A stretch of 64,000 bases of DNA, from NCBI GenBank assembly GCA_910577355.1, contig CAJTMY010000001.1:1-64000 (forward strand), written 5' to 3'. This document shows, in pieces, positions 1 through 8,213 of this stretch. A model generated the notes under the pieces. The model was not told the DNA's origin. It saw nothing but the letters and a program-made list of their open reading frames with translations, and did no database searches. The position numbers and the translations under genes are program-made. How positions within the stretch are numbered: the stretch's first letter is position 1; each line of letters starts with the position of its first letter. The stretch is from an uncultured Muribaculaceae bacterium (GTDB lineage Bacteria; Bacteroidota; Bacteroidia; Bacteroidales; Muribaculaceae).

Positions 1-11
1 TTTGTGCAAAA

Positions 12-80
12 CAAACCTTTCGGTAAGGGTCAAACCAATCGGTAAGTTATTGCTTTGCCGCTGATTCTCACTTAATTTTG
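12..80 (+). promoter_or_regulatory. Promoter with tandem direct-repeat operator upstream of radical SAM gene
   Basis: A consensus Bacteroidota -7 element TAATTTTG lies at 73-80, with a TTG at 50-52 placed 20 nt upstream as a possible -33. Just upstream are two direct copies of CAAACC-NN-TCGGTAAG, at 12-27 and 31-46, 19 bp apart. Same-face direct repeats next to the -33 region are typical of AraC-type or two-component regulator sites, but the regulator is not identified. Confidence 0.5.
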
Positions 81-110
81 CGTCGTAAAATTAACAAAAA
101 TTATTGAGAT

Positions 111-1004
111 ATGATGTATCCGCAACTCCATTTTGATGGACAAGTATGGCGACCGCCATACGAAGCCAACTCGCAGCTTCTGCAACTGACCTCAGGTTGC
201 ACATGGCACAAATGCAAGTTTTGCAGCCTCTACCACGGCACACCGTTTCATATGTCGCCAATGTCCGAAATTGAGGAAGATCTGAAAGTGATACGCCAAT
301 GGCAGCCTCGCGCACGACGTGTCTATCTCACGGGAGCTAATCCATTCGCATTGAGCTACAACAAGCTGATGGATGTGGCATTGTTGCTCCGTAAGTATCT
401 GCCTCACATGGTATCTTTCGGAATGTTTGCCCGTGTGACCGACATCACGTCCAAATCGGTGGAGGAATTGAAAAATCTCCACCACCTCAAACTCGACAGC
501 ATCAATATCGGCATCGAGACTGCCCATGACCCGACACTTGAACGGATGAACAAAGGATACCATGCCTCCGACATTCTGCAACAACTGTCAAATCTTGATG
601 AGGCAGGAATCCGCTACAATGTCTTTTATCTCAACGGTCTTGGTGGAAAAGGCAACGGTATGGCAAGCGCAACAGCGACCGCCGATGTGCTGAACCGGCT
701 TCACCCCTGCATCATAAACATTGTATCGCTGACAATATTCCCGGAATCGCAACTATATCAGGAGGCGATTGACGGAACGTATGAGGAGGAACCGGAGATT
801 GAACGTCTTGTGGAAATGCGGACACTTATAGAGCGGCTGAAAATAAAGACCAACTTACTCGGTCACCATGTTTCCAACACCGTACCGATAACCGGAGCAT
901 TGCCGAATGACAAGGCGGCTATCCTTGCCGAATTTGACAAGGCTATCGCATTCTTCCCGGAGAAGGAGCTGAAAGCCTACCGTGACAGGATATGGCATCT
1001 GTGA
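111..1004 (+). CDS. Radical SAM protein
   Basis: This 297-residue protein carries a CX4CX2C cluster motif (Cys30, Cys35, Cys38, in a GCTWHKCKFCSLY context) near the N-terminus. That spacing matches a subfamily of anaerobe radical SAM proteins with CPWNRCTFC-like signatures, so a 4Fe-4S cluster and S-adenosylmethionine chemistry are expected. The rest looks like a partial TIM barrel, with a conserved-looking NGLGGKG segment in the middle. No B12-binding or SPASM domain is visible, and the substrate is unknown. It is the only rightward gene before a leftward cluster and has its own promoter. The start could be either Met of the ATGATG at 111/114. Confidence 0.75.
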   Translation: MMYPQLHFDGQVWRPPYEANSQLLQLTSGCTWHKCKFCSLYHGTPFHMSPMSEIEEDLKVIRQWQPRARRVYLTGANPFALSYNKLMDVALLLRKYLPHMVSFGMFARVTDITSKSVEELKNLHHLKLDSINIGIETAHDPTLERMNKGYHASDILQQLSNLDEAGIRYNVFYLNGLGGKGNGMASATATADVLNRLHPCIINIVSLTIFPESQLYQEAIDGTYEEEPEIERLVEMRTLIERLKIKTNLLGHHVSNTVPITGALPNDKAAILAEFDKAIAFFPEKELKAYRDRIWHL

Positions 1005-1023
1005 CAGACACCTGTCCCGTCTT

Positions 1024-1461
1024 TCAGTCTACTCGTTTCGGGTAGGCTTTCTTCTTTTTGAAAAAGTTTATACGTTTTAGTGTGTGCCCGATTACCAATG
1101 CAAGGAAAACAAAGCTAATCTTGCCATGTATGCCTCCGATAGGTGAATGCGTATAGGTGCCAACCCAATGGAAGAGGGTGACAAATGTACTTATAATTGT
1201 GAGCAGTGCGAAAATGGCAAGCCAGCGTGTGACAGGTGATTTTTGTTTCCGCAATTTTTGAATCCACGATTTCCAACCGAAATGGAGATAAAGGTGCCAT
1301 ACGATATTGGCGAAGAACAGGCTGCCTATAATCATATGAATCAATACCCAGATAATATTACGGCTATCAGTGACTTCAAGTTGTATGCCGGATGCAAGAA
1401 CTAATGCTGTTGCATAAATAAGCATCCAACTACATAATCTGAGTTTTTCAGCCTTCGTCAT
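1024..1461 (-). CDS. DUF4405-like cytochrome b-type membrane protein
   Basis: A 145-residue protein with about four predicted transmembrane helices. Histidines lie within or beside helices (HMIIGSLFFANIVWHLYLH, a later HWVG, and GHTLKR near the C-terminus). This pattern resembles DUF4405 and other small membrane cytochrome b relatives that bind haem through helix histidines; haem binding is inferred only. Its start overlaps the end of the upstream GNAT-GrpB gene by 14 bp, so the two are translationally coupled. The C-terminus is very basic (FKKKKAYPKR), consistent with a cytoplasmic tail. Confidence 0.6.
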   Translation of the reverse strand: MTKAEKLRLCSWMLIYATALVLASGIQLEVTDSRNIIWVLIHMIIGSLFFANIVWHLYLHFGWKSWIQKLRKQKSPVTRWLAIFALLTIISTFVTLFHWVGTYTHSPIGGIHGKISFVFLALVIGHTLKRINFFKKKKAYPKRVD

Positions 1462-2515
1462 TGGTTTTTACTTTATTGATTATAGCTTTAATAAAGTCTG
1501 ATTTAGCCTCGGTATATCCCTCCCGATCATTTCGATATTGAGCCAAAAGGCTAAGTTTCAAAGTCTCATAATCTTTGGCTATTGCCGGATGGCTATTAAG
1601 ATAGTCGCGAAAAATAATTTCGTCATTGTCACCAATCGTATGGACATGAATATGGAATACCTTTTCGGCATAACCATCCGGGGTATAACCTTTGTTGAAA
1701 CTCATACGATTTCCGGTTGATGACATACAGATATATCCTGCGGTTTCCATTTTAGTTTTCACTCGTTGCCAATCGGCATCGGGCGTAATTTCAACAAGAA
1801 TATCAATTATAGGCTTGGCTTGAATATCGTTAATCGCCGTGCTACCGATATGATTTATAATATGGGTGTGTTCGGATAGGATTACCGATAGACTTATAAT
1901 CTCATCTTTCGCCCATTCTTTCCATTGTGGCTTATGTGGAGTCAGAATTATCGGAAAGAGTCGCCATAACTCATCCAATGTCATCTCACAAATAGGCTTT
2001 TTCTCTGTATGTCCCAACCTTTCCATCTCAATACAATTCCATGTTTCGCCAAGGCATTTATAGCATTCTGTCTCTTGCCTGACAACTCGATGAAATCCAA
2101 CCGATTCATAGCACCGGATAGCCGCCGGATTATTTTCAAATACTCCCAGCGATACTTTTGTAGCACCGAGTTTACGGAAGGCATAATCAACCGTCATTGC
2201 GACAAGGGCTTTCCCTAATCCTGTGCCACGTTTGGAGTCATCAACAATCACAAATCCGAGACGTCGCTCTGTCGGATTGTCGGCAGGGATGCGCAGGGTG
2301 GTATATCCAACTATCTCTTCACCGTCAACCATAGTCAGAGCAACAGAGTTATGTCCGTCAATGTATTGCTGATGATAAGAGTTCATATTTTCCGGCGTGA
2401 CAGGAAACCGCTCATATCGGTCAGCACACCATTGGCGCATAAGGTATTCACTCTTAAGCCAAGCCGTGACTATGTTGGCATCTGTGGGCTGATATGGTCT
2501 GATAGTAAGGCTCAC
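1448..2515 (-). CDS. GNAT acetyltransferase fused to GrpB/UPF0157 domain
   Basis: This 355-residue protein has two domains. Residues about 1-165 form a GNAT N-acetyltransferase, with the acetyl-CoA loop in KRGTGLGKALV and the downstream ENNPAAIRCYESVGF motif. Residues about 175-350 match the GrpB/UPF0157 family, a nucleotidyltransferase-fold group, by HIGSTAI followed by AKPIIDILVE. Fusions of this kind occur in gut Bacteroidota and Firmicutes. The substrate is unknown; small-molecule or antibiotic acetylation is possible. It lies in a leftward cluster between a PfpI-like gene and the DUF4405 gene, whose start it overlaps. Confidence 0.8.
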   Translation of the reverse strand: MSLTIRPYQPTDANIVTAWLKSEYLMRQWCADRYERFPVTPENMNSYHQQYIDGHNSVALTMVDGEEIVGYTTLRIPADNPTERRLGFVIVDDSKRGTGLGKALVAMTVDYAFRKLGATKVSLGVFENNPAAIRCYESVGFHRVVRQETECYKCLGETWNCIEMERLGHTEKKPICEMTLDELWRLFPIILTPHKPQWKEWAKDEIISLSVILSEHTHIINHIGSTAINDIQAKPIIDILVEITPDADWQRVKTKMETAGYICMSSTGNRMSFNKGYTPDGYAEKVFHIHVHTIGDNDEIIFRDYLNSHPAIAKDYETLKLSLLAQYRNDREGYTEAKSDFIKAIINKVKTNDEG

Positions 2516-2529
2516 GGCTTATAATATCA

Positions 2530-3138
2530 TTAATTATGAAGCAGGTTGCAGAAACCTTGCTTATTGAACTGATAGTACATTTCGATTCGTTCCGGCGTAT
2601 CGTTTTCGAGCAGCATAAGTAGTTCTCTTGCAAATTCAAGGGTTGCAGAACCGTTTGCAGTCACGATGTTTCCATCGCTTACGGCTTGCGCGTGTATATA
2701 CCCGTCGGGATTAGTGTAACTCTCTCCGCCCCAAATTTTCAGTTGCTCCAAACCATTGCCGGTATGTTTCACCGTATTGAGGAAACCATGCTTTGCCATA
2801 AATGAAGCCGCGTTGCAGATAGCACCGACAACCTTTCCTTTCTCTACAGTTCTTTTGACAATCGGCTCGACTTGTTCAGCGACAGGCGTATTCCAACCGA
2901 AACCACCAATCAGCACCAGCGCAGCATAATCATTGGGCATCGTATCAAACGAATAATCCGGCATTGTGCGGAATCCGCCGATTGATTTTACCGGCTCAAG
3001 TGTCGGGGCGACAATTTTATTGACATACTTCGGATTTTCCTTCAGGGCATATTCATCGGAAGCGACTGCCTGCGAGAGATACACCGCCTCATGCGCTGCA
3101 TAATCGGGCAGGATGATGTATAGAATTTCGTTACTCAT
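2530..3138 (-). CDS. DJ-1/PfpI family protein
   Basis: This 202-residue protein belongs to the DJ-1/PfpI superfamily. The nucleophile-elbow segment is VVGAICNAASFMAKHGFL, with the Cys of AICNAA in the catalytic position, preceded by the glycine-rich YAALVLIGGFGW. Family members include deglycases, chaperones, glutamine-amidotransferase-like proteins and peptidases; this branch is usually annotated only as type 1 glutamine amidotransferase-like or putative intracellular protease. It lies 8 bp downstream of the zinc-ribbon gene, so the two are probably cotranscribed. The precise reaction cannot be read from sequence. Confidence 0.8.
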   Translation of the reverse strand: MSNEILYIILPDYAAHEAVYLSQAVASDEYALKENPKYVNKIVAPTLEPVKSIGGFRTMPDYSFDTMPNDYAALVLIGGFGWNTPVAEQVEPIVKRTVEKGKVVGAICNAASFMAKHGFLNTVKHTGNGLEQLKIWGGESYTNPDGYIHAQAVSDGNIVTANGSATLEFARELLMLLENDTPERIEMYYQFNKQGFCNLLHN

Positions 3139-3146
3139 AATCGTTT

Positions 3147-3416
3147 TTACTTTTTCCAGCGTTTGAGGTGTGGAAAGAACTGGCGCATCATTTCTTTGGC
3201 CTGTTCCGGGGTCAAGTTTTGGCCTGAATGCTTGTTTATCTCGTCGGTGAACTGGGCGCAGTGGTCAATCATCTGCTCCATCGTCATATCCTGCGTGAAC
3301 TTGCCATCCTTGTAGCAGTAGATGCAATAATCACCGTTTTGTGAGCCGTCGGCATTTGTGCCTTTGTTGTCGTCAGTCAGCGGCATTCCGCAACTTTGAC
3401 AGAATTTCATTTCCAT
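3147..3416 (-). CDS. Small zinc-ribbon protein
   Basis: An 89-residue protein starting MEMKFCQSCGMPL. Two cysteine pairs, CQSCG near the N-terminus and CIYCY about 25 residues later, form a treble-clef or zinc-ribbon site. The rest is helical and matches the putative zinc ribbon domain family, often beside GNAT or AraC genes in Bacteroidota. I place the start at 3416 rather than at the more distal in-frame ATG (3527), because the extra residues do not look like this family and the promoter element at 3527-3534 would overlap that start. Function unknown; first gene of a leftward operon. Confidence 0.75.
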   Translation of the reverse strand: MEMKFCQSCGMPLTDDNKGTNADGSQNGDYCIYCYKDGKFTQDMTMEQMIDHCAQFTDEINKHSGQNLTPEQAKEMMRQFFPHLKRWKK

Positions 3417-3526
3417 TGTTTTTTCTTGTATCAAATTCGAAAGGTTCTCAGGTTCTTGATTTACAAGAGAGCATATGCTTCTTTTTATCCAAAATGTCGT
3501 TATCATGACTTGCGTCAACCTAATCA

Positions 3527-3534
3527 CAAAATTA
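3527..3534 (-). promoter_or_regulatory. -7 element for the leftward zinc-ribbon/PfpI/GNAT cluster
   Basis: On the minus strand the sequence is TAATTTTG, a perfect match to TAnnTTTG. Transcription from here would give a leader of about 100 nt before the ATG at 3416. No -33 TTTG is found at the usual spacing. Confidence 0.4.
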
Positions 3535-3577
3535 GCTATAAATTTCGGATTACAGCCCTAATGCTGAATATTTTTCG

Positions 3578-3585
3578 TAATTTTG
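3578..3585 (+). promoter_or_regulatory. -7 element in front of truncated gene remnant
   Basis: TAATTTTG, a perfect TAnnTTTG match, ends 5 bp before the ATG at 3591. Transcripts would be leaderless or nearly so. It is divergent from the promoter at 3527-3534. Confidence 0.4.
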
Positions 3586-3590
3586 TACTC

Positions 3591-3715
3591 ATGAAACCGG
3601 CAAAAAGTAAAAACGAAATACAGCTGCCTTCCGGCTACAATGAATGGCGCAAGAAGATTGAGGTGATGATTGAAACCTCGAAACTTAGTTCGGCACTCCA
3701 TGTCAATGTCGGTTT
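3591..3715 (+). pseudogene. N-terminal remnant of a DUF1016/YhcG-like nuclease gene
   Basis: An ATG at 3591 opens a frame whose first ~40 residues (MKPAKSKNEIQLPSGYNEW, then KKIEVMIETSKLSSALHVNVG) resemble the start of DUF1016/YhcG PDDEXK nucleases, which typically begin with Y..WL..IK.RI followed by AA...N.EL. After about residue 41 the frame runs antisense into the 3' end of the araC-type gene and no longer resembles anything. The reading is that a YhcG-like gene was truncated here when the araC segment was joined. The similarity rests on a short stretch, so the call is tentative. Confidence 0.35.
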
Positions 3716-3725
3716 TCATCCGGTT

Positions 3726-4625
3726 TCAGATAGATTGTATGCGGTATTGGTTTGGTGTGGCGCCGGTCATTTTCTTGAACCATCGGCTGAAGTGCTGTGG
3801 GTATGGAAAGCCGAGGCCGTAGGATATCTCGCTGATTGATTGCCGGCTTCCTGCGATGCGGTCTTTTGCTATATCCATCATTTTCTGTTGTATATGTCTC
3901 AATGCGGACAGGCCTGTTTCTTTTCGCAGCATATCGCTGAGATAGTTGGGCGACATGCATAGTTTGTCGGCGCAGTATTGCACTGTTGGAGAACCGTTTT
4001 CGGCAGGGGCGGAAGATGCGAAATAGTTGTCGAGCAATTCCTCGAAGCGGGCCATTATGTCGCTGTTGGTGTTTTCGCGGGTTATGAACTGGCGGTCATA
4101 GTAGCGGACGCAGTAGTCGAGCAGCAACTTGATTTTATCGGTTATCAGCGATTTGCTGTGCTTGTCTATCGGGTGCTGAAGTTCTTCCTTTATCCGTCTC
4201 ATGCAGTCGATTATGGTTTCCCGTTCCTGTTCCGACAGGTGCAGGGCTTCATTTGCGTTGTAGGAGAAGTAGGTATAGACTCTGGTTATTTTTGCCAGAT
4301 GAGTGGTGCGTAGGAAGTCGGGATGAAAAGCGACGATCCATCCGCGGGGTTGGTGCAGCTCTCCGTCATCTTCTGTTCCGAGAACTTGCCCCGGCGCTAC
4401 GAACACCATTGTCCCTTTCTGATAGTCGTATACGCTTCGGCCATATTTCAATGTGCCGCAGTCAAGATCTTTCAGAAATATGGCGAATATGTTGAAGAAT
4501 TTCATGCCGTATCTCAGGGGCTTGGCTTCGCGGCAGTCTATCACTGATACCAACGGATGCAAGGTCTCCACACCGAAATAATCGTTGTACTCTTGTATTG
4601 TATTTACTTGTTTGATGCTGTCCAT
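3726..4625 (-). CDS. AraC family transcriptional regulator
   Basis: A 299-residue protein. The N-terminal ~180 residues form a cupin-like sensing domain (KGTMVFVAPGQVLGTED). The C-terminal ~100 residues are the two-helix-turn-helix AraC domain, with YCADKLCMSPNYLSDMLRKETG in the first HTH and ISYGLGFPYPQHFSRWFKKMTG in the second. I use the ATG at 4625; the TTG six bases further out is less likely. It is transcribed divergently from the exported flavodoxin/cupin pair, so control of those genes is the natural inference. This arrangement resembles many Bacteroidota oxidoreductase clusters. Confidence 0.9.
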   Translation of the reverse strand: MDSIKQVNTIQEYNDYFGVETLHPLVSVIDCREAKPLRYGMKFFNIFAIFLKDLDCGTLKYGRSVYDYQKGTMVFVAPGQVLGTEDDGELHQPRGWIVAFHPDFLRTTHLAKITRVYTYFSYNANEALHLSEQERETIIDCMRRIKEELQHPIDKHSKSLITDKIKLLLDYCVRYYDRQFITRENTNSDIMARFEELLDNYFASSAPAENGSPTVQYCADKLCMSPNYLSDMLRKETGLSALRHIQQKMMDIAKDRIAGSRQSISEISYGLGFPYPQHFSRWFKKMTGATPNQYRIQSI

Positions 4626-4628
4626 ATG

Positions 4629-4656
4629 CAAAGTTAATCATTTTTGTGCAAAATTA
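4629..4656 (-). promoter_or_regulatory. Two tandem -7 elements upstream of the AraC regulator
   Basis: On the minus strand TAATTTTG lies at 4649-4656 and TAACTTTG at 4629-4636, both perfect TAnnTTTG matches. Use of the nearer one would give an almost leaderless transcript for the ATG at 4625; the farther one gives a short leader. Confidence 0.4.
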
Positions 4657-4776
4657 TAATGAAGGGCATAGTTGAGATGTATCAAAATCACTGTATGTGC
4701 TACCTATATCACCGGCGCAGGTGAAATTGGTAGTTCAATCTGCGATTCTGATACCCGGTACATTCATCGTAGACCG

Positions 4777-4784
4777 TAATTTTG
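4777..4784 (+). promoter_or_regulatory. -7 element for flavodoxin/cupin operon
   Basis: TAATTTTG matches TAnnTTTG exactly and lies 33 bp upstream of the ATG at 4818. The usual -33 TTTG is absent, which fits a promoter needing an activator such as the divergent AraC regulator. Confidence 0.45.
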
Positions 4785-4817
4785 CATCGGACAAAAAACG
4801 TAAAATACCATAATCAT

Positions 4818-5912
4818 ATGAAGAAATACATCATTCTCTTATCTCTAATATTCATCGTCATGTCGATTCAGGCAAAGACTTTGGTAGCATATTATAGCTA
4901 CACCAACAACATCCACCGCGTCGTAAATGAACTGACCGCGCAGATCCAAGCTGATGTAATCAGGGTTGAGCCGGCTGAAAAGGATCTTGACTATGCGGCA
5001 AACAACTACAAGTTAGGAAGCGAGTTGATATCGGCAATCCGGAATAATCCCCGCGATGCTTCCTCTTATCCCGCCATTGATCCCGTACAAGTCAACTGGG
5101 ATGAATACGATACGGTTATAATCGCCGCTCCGCTTTGGTGGAGCAACATGGCGGCGCCCATGCAGACATTTCTGTTCCATAACGGAGAGTCGTTGGCCGA
5201 TAAAAACATCGGGCTGATAGTGTCGAGCGCAAGCAGCGGAATATCGGGCGTTGTAGCCGATGCAAAACGGCTTACCCCGGAGGGTAGATTCCTTTCACCG
5301 AGTTTGTGGATACGTTCCTCTCAGACTTCTTCGGCATCATCGCTCTTGTCGGCATGGCTGGATGAAATAGATTATAATAATCTCACACAAAATAATATGG
5401 ACGACAGATTATCAATAAGTGCAAACGGGCACACCCTGACTGCCACGCTCGTTGACAACAGTTCTACGAGGACATTGAGGGATTTGCTTGCCGCCGGGCC
5501 TGTGACCATACACATGTCGGATTACGGCAATATGGAAAAAGTAGGGCCATTGCCACAGTCGCTTCCTACCAATGACGAGCAGATAAATACTGTAGCCGGC
5601 GATCTGATACTTTATCAAGGTATAAATTTCGTAATTTACTACGATACAAACTCATGGAATTTCACGCGGCTTGGTAAGATAGACAATGTCACATCCGGGG
5701 CTGCGCTTAAAGGCATACTTGGAAACGGTGATGTGGATGTCACGCTTGCCCTGTCCGGGTCATCGGGAATAAAGGATGTGATTGCCGACGGCAGCCATAT
5801 CACAAGCCTTTATGACCTGAAAGGTGTCCGTGTAACTCCACCCGACAATGACCCCGACTTGTTGTCCGCCGGAATCTATATTGTAAATGGAAAGAAAACA
5901 ATCATACAATAG
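4818..5912 (+). CDS. Exported flavodoxin fused to a cyclophilin-like domain
   Basis: A 364-residue protein. Residues 1-19 are a signal peptide (MKKYIILLSLIFIVMSIQA). Residues about 20-185 are a flavodoxin domain, with TLVAYYSYTNNIHRV as the FMN-phosphate loop and APLWWSNMAAPMQTFL around the isoalloxazine. Residues about 195-310 match a bacterial cyclophilin-like fold, with the typical MSDYGNMEKVGPLP segment. The last ~40 residues (YDLKGVRV then AGIYIVNGKK) resemble type IX secretion C-terminal sorting tails. I start at the ATG at 4818, which opens the signal peptide. A flavodoxin outside the cytoplasm is unusual; its partner is probably the next gene. Confidence 0.75.
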   Translation: MKKYIILLSLIFIVMSIQAKTLVAYYSYTNNIHRVVNELTAQIQADVIRVEPAEKDLDYAANNYKLGSELISAIRNNPRDASSYPAIDPVQVNWDEYDTVIIAAPLWWSNMAAPMQTFLFHNGESLADKNIGLIVSSASSGISGVVADAKRLTPEGRFLSPSLWIRSSQTSSASSLLSAWLDEIDYNNLTQNNMDDRLSISANGHTLTATLVDNSSTRTLRDLLAAGPVTIHMSDYGNMEKVGPLPQSLPTNDEQINTVAGDLILYQGINFVIYYDTNSWNFTRLGKIDNVTSGAALKGILGNGDVDVTLALSGSSGIKDVIADGSHITSLYDLKGVRVTPPDNDPDLLSAGIYIVNGKKTIIQ

Positions 5913-5921
5913 GACACACAA

Positions 5922-6746
5922 ATGAAAAAACTTGCAATAATACTGACTGCAATTATCTCTATAATCACAAACACAGATGTTATGGCACAGCAGAAGATAA
6001 CCCAGACCGCCGGGCGTACCGTGCTCGGTGATTTCGCTCCTAAATTCGCGGAGCTTAACGATGATGTTTTGTTTGGGGAGGCGGTATGGAATGATTCGAC
6101 TCTATCGCTCCACGATCACAGTATGGTCACTATCTCGATACTTCTAGGCAAGGGGATGATCGACTCGTCGTTCCGCTCGCATCTCGAGATGGGTAAAAGG
6201 CATGGCATCACCCGTAATGAAATTGCCGCTTTGCTCACGCAGGTCGCCTTTTATGCCGGATGGCCCAACGCGTGGGCAGGTTTTCGTGTGGCCAAAGAGG
6301 TATGGGCCGATCCGGCAGATGCTGCAACTGAAAAAGAACGCTTCCAGCAGGAAATGATATTCCCGATTGGAGAACCTAACACAGCATACGCCGAATATTT
6401 CCAAGGCAAAAGCTACCTTGCCCGCATCTCCGACTCGCAGATACCATTCTCAAATGTCACTTTTGAGCCGGGATGTCGCAACAACTGGCATATCCATCAT
6501 GCCACAGCCGGCGGCGGACAGATGCTTGTAGGCGTTGCAGGCCGCGGATGGTATCAGGAGGAAGGAGAACCTGCGCAAGAGATATTGCCCGGCACGGTAA
6601 TCCATATCCCCGCCAACGTGAAACACTGGCACGGCGCGGCCGCCGACAGCTGGTTTGCCCATCTCGCTTTCGAGATTCCTGGCAAGAACGCCTCGAACGA
6701 ATGGCTTGAGCCTGTGACGGACGAAGAGTACGATAGACTCAAGTAA
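5922..6746 (+). CDS. Exported carboxymuconolactone decarboxylase-like/cupin fusion
   Basis: A 274-residue protein with a signal peptide (residues 1-22, ending in VMAQ). Residues about 45-130 are an AhpD/carboxymuconolactone decarboxylase domain (HDHSMVTISILLGKG, then ITRNEIAALLTQVAFYAGWPNA), but I see no CxxC pair, so peroxidase-type activity is unlikely. Residues about 175-262 are a cupin with metal-ligand histidines (NNWHIHHA and VKHWHG). Such fusions are common in Bacteroidota and sit with flavodoxins under AraC control. It starts 9 bp after the flavodoxin gene, so one operon. Substrate unknown; a small-molecule lactone or quinone is a guess. Confidence 0.8.
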   Translation: MKKLAIILTAIISIITNTDVMAQQKITQTAGRTVLGDFAPKFAELNDDVLFGEAVWNDSTLSLHDHSMVTISILLGKGMIDSSFRSHLEMGKRHGITRNEIAALLTQVAFYAGWPNAWAGFRVAKEVWADPADAATEKERFQQEMIFPIGEPNTAYAEYFQGKSYLARISDSQIPFSNVTFEPGCRNNWHIHHATAGGGQMLVGVAGRGWYQEEGEPAQEILPGTVIHIPANVKHWHGAAADSWFAHLAFEIPGKNASNEWLEPVTDEEYDRLK

Positions 6747-6753
6747 TTCGGCA

Positions 6754-8034
6754 TCAGAATGTCAGTGCCATCTGGCATTGCAGCCGGTTGGCATGCAGGC
6801 TGTGGCCGTCGAGATCGACTCGGCGTCCATAGTCGTATTCTATACCTGCCGACATAAATTTATTGATGTTCCATATCACATTGGCGGCCATATAATCGCC
6901 ATATCTGTATACGTCGTCGGAAATTGTGGCATCGCCGGGCATGAAGTTGGCAAGATGGCTGTATACTAGATTGGCGGATACCCGGGATGAGAAGCTGTAG
7001 TTGAGTCCGGCGGTAAGACCCAGTGATCTTACTGTAGATATTTTGCCGGGTACGGCTGTCGCTACGGCGTCGAGTCCCAATCCGTTGTCATCCTGAAGGT
7101 ATGTGCCTATGCCGCGTCCGTAGGCTCCGCTTAAGCTTGCACCCAATCCGCCGGCTATCGCAGAGATACCCGATAGCTGTATGCCATATCCGGCCTCGGT
7201 CTTGTTTGCTTCGTCAACAAGGTCTCTATATTGTATAGGACGGAAGATTCCAGACAGCCGCACGTGGGAGTCACCGCCGTGCCATGCATATTGCAGATAT
7301 AGTGGTATGGCCGGTATGCGCTGATTTACCTGTGTGGCAGTGGTGCCGGGAGTTATGGATGCTGTGGGCGCGTCAATACCTATCGCGCCCGATAGGTGGC
7401 CGGTGAATTTCTGTTCCCAATATGCTGTGAACAATGTTAAGGACGGAAATCCGTTGGGTCCTTCGTCGTCTATTGTCATAGGCTGGGCGTCTCCGTCTTC
7501 AAACAGGCTTGCCGTGCGGCCGACGGTCAATCCACGATATTTTGCGTAGAAATGCTGGCAGTGGAAAGCGTTGTTGTCGCCGTTGAAGTTGGCTTTGAAG
7601 AAAAGTCCGATCTGATTTCCGGTACCGGGCATGGCCACGAAATTCATGTATATGGAGGATGTCTGCCAAGCGAACTGGGTAGTGCTGCCATTTCCGGGTG
7701 TGGCGGGTGTAAGCGATGAGGGCGTGAAACTTACGGTCGAAGGCATGTTGTCGCCCCAGGTGAAAACGCCCTCTCCGAGAAACTGGCCGCCTATGCCCAG
7801 ATAGAACAGGCGATCTTTTCCTACGATTGCAAATCGGGGCAGGCCGTTGTCGTTGGGCGCTTTGGGTGCGTTTTTCTTAAGCGTTGTCTCTACGTGCAGG
7901 CTGTCGGCCTTGTCGTTGAGCAGAACGGTCGTGACGCCTGATTCCATATTGCGGTTGTCGCGTTGGGCCGAGATGCAGAAAGTCGTCGCACAGATAACCG
8001 TGAATGATGCGGCGAGTAATAAACGTGGATGCAT
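6754..8034 (-). CDS. Outer-membrane porin, DcaP-like
   Basis: A 426-residue protein with a signal peptide (cleavage near CISAQ) followed by a linker, then alternating amphipathic strands across residues ~70-426, ending in a terminal aromatic (QCQMALTF) as in outer-membrane barrels. Segments such as IGLFFKANFNGDNNAFHCQHFYAKYRGLTVGRTASLFED match the DcaP-type trimeric porin family, in which the strand after FYAKYRG carries GRTAS. It would let small solutes diffuse across the outer membrane. It converges on the cupin gene with a gap of only 7 bp and no visible terminator. Confidence 0.65.
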   Translation of the reverse strand: MHPRLLLAASFTVICATTFCISAQRDNRNMESGVTTVLLNDKADSLHVETTLKKNAPKAPNDNGLPRFAIVGKDRLFYLGIGGQFLGEGVFTWGDNMPSTVSFTPSSLTPATPGNGSTTQFAWQTSSIYMNFVAMPGTGNQIGLFFKANFNGDNNAFHCQHFYAKYRGLTVGRTASLFEDGDAQPMTIDDEGPNGFPSLTLFTAYWEQKFTGHLSGAIGIDAPTASITPGTTATQVNQRIPAIPLYLQYAWHGGDSHVRLSGIFRPIQYRDLVDEANKTEAGYGIQLSGISAIAGGLGASLSGAYGRGIGTYLQDDNGLGLDAVATAVPGKISTVRSLGLTAGLNYSFSSRVSANLVYSHLANFMPGDATISDDVYRYGDYMAANVIWNINKFMSAGIEYDYGRRVDLDGHSLHANRLQCQMALTF

Positions 8035-8213
8035 TTTATTAAGGATTTTTTGTTAGATTCATCAACGTGTGAAGTATATTGTCATCATTATAACAATCCG
8101 GGACAGTTTTTGGCGTGATCAGGTAATATAAAATTAAATAATTTCTAAAAATCGCCAAATGAACTTTAATATCCGTATATCTGTTTAAGATACATGTAGA
8201 TAAACGATTTAAT

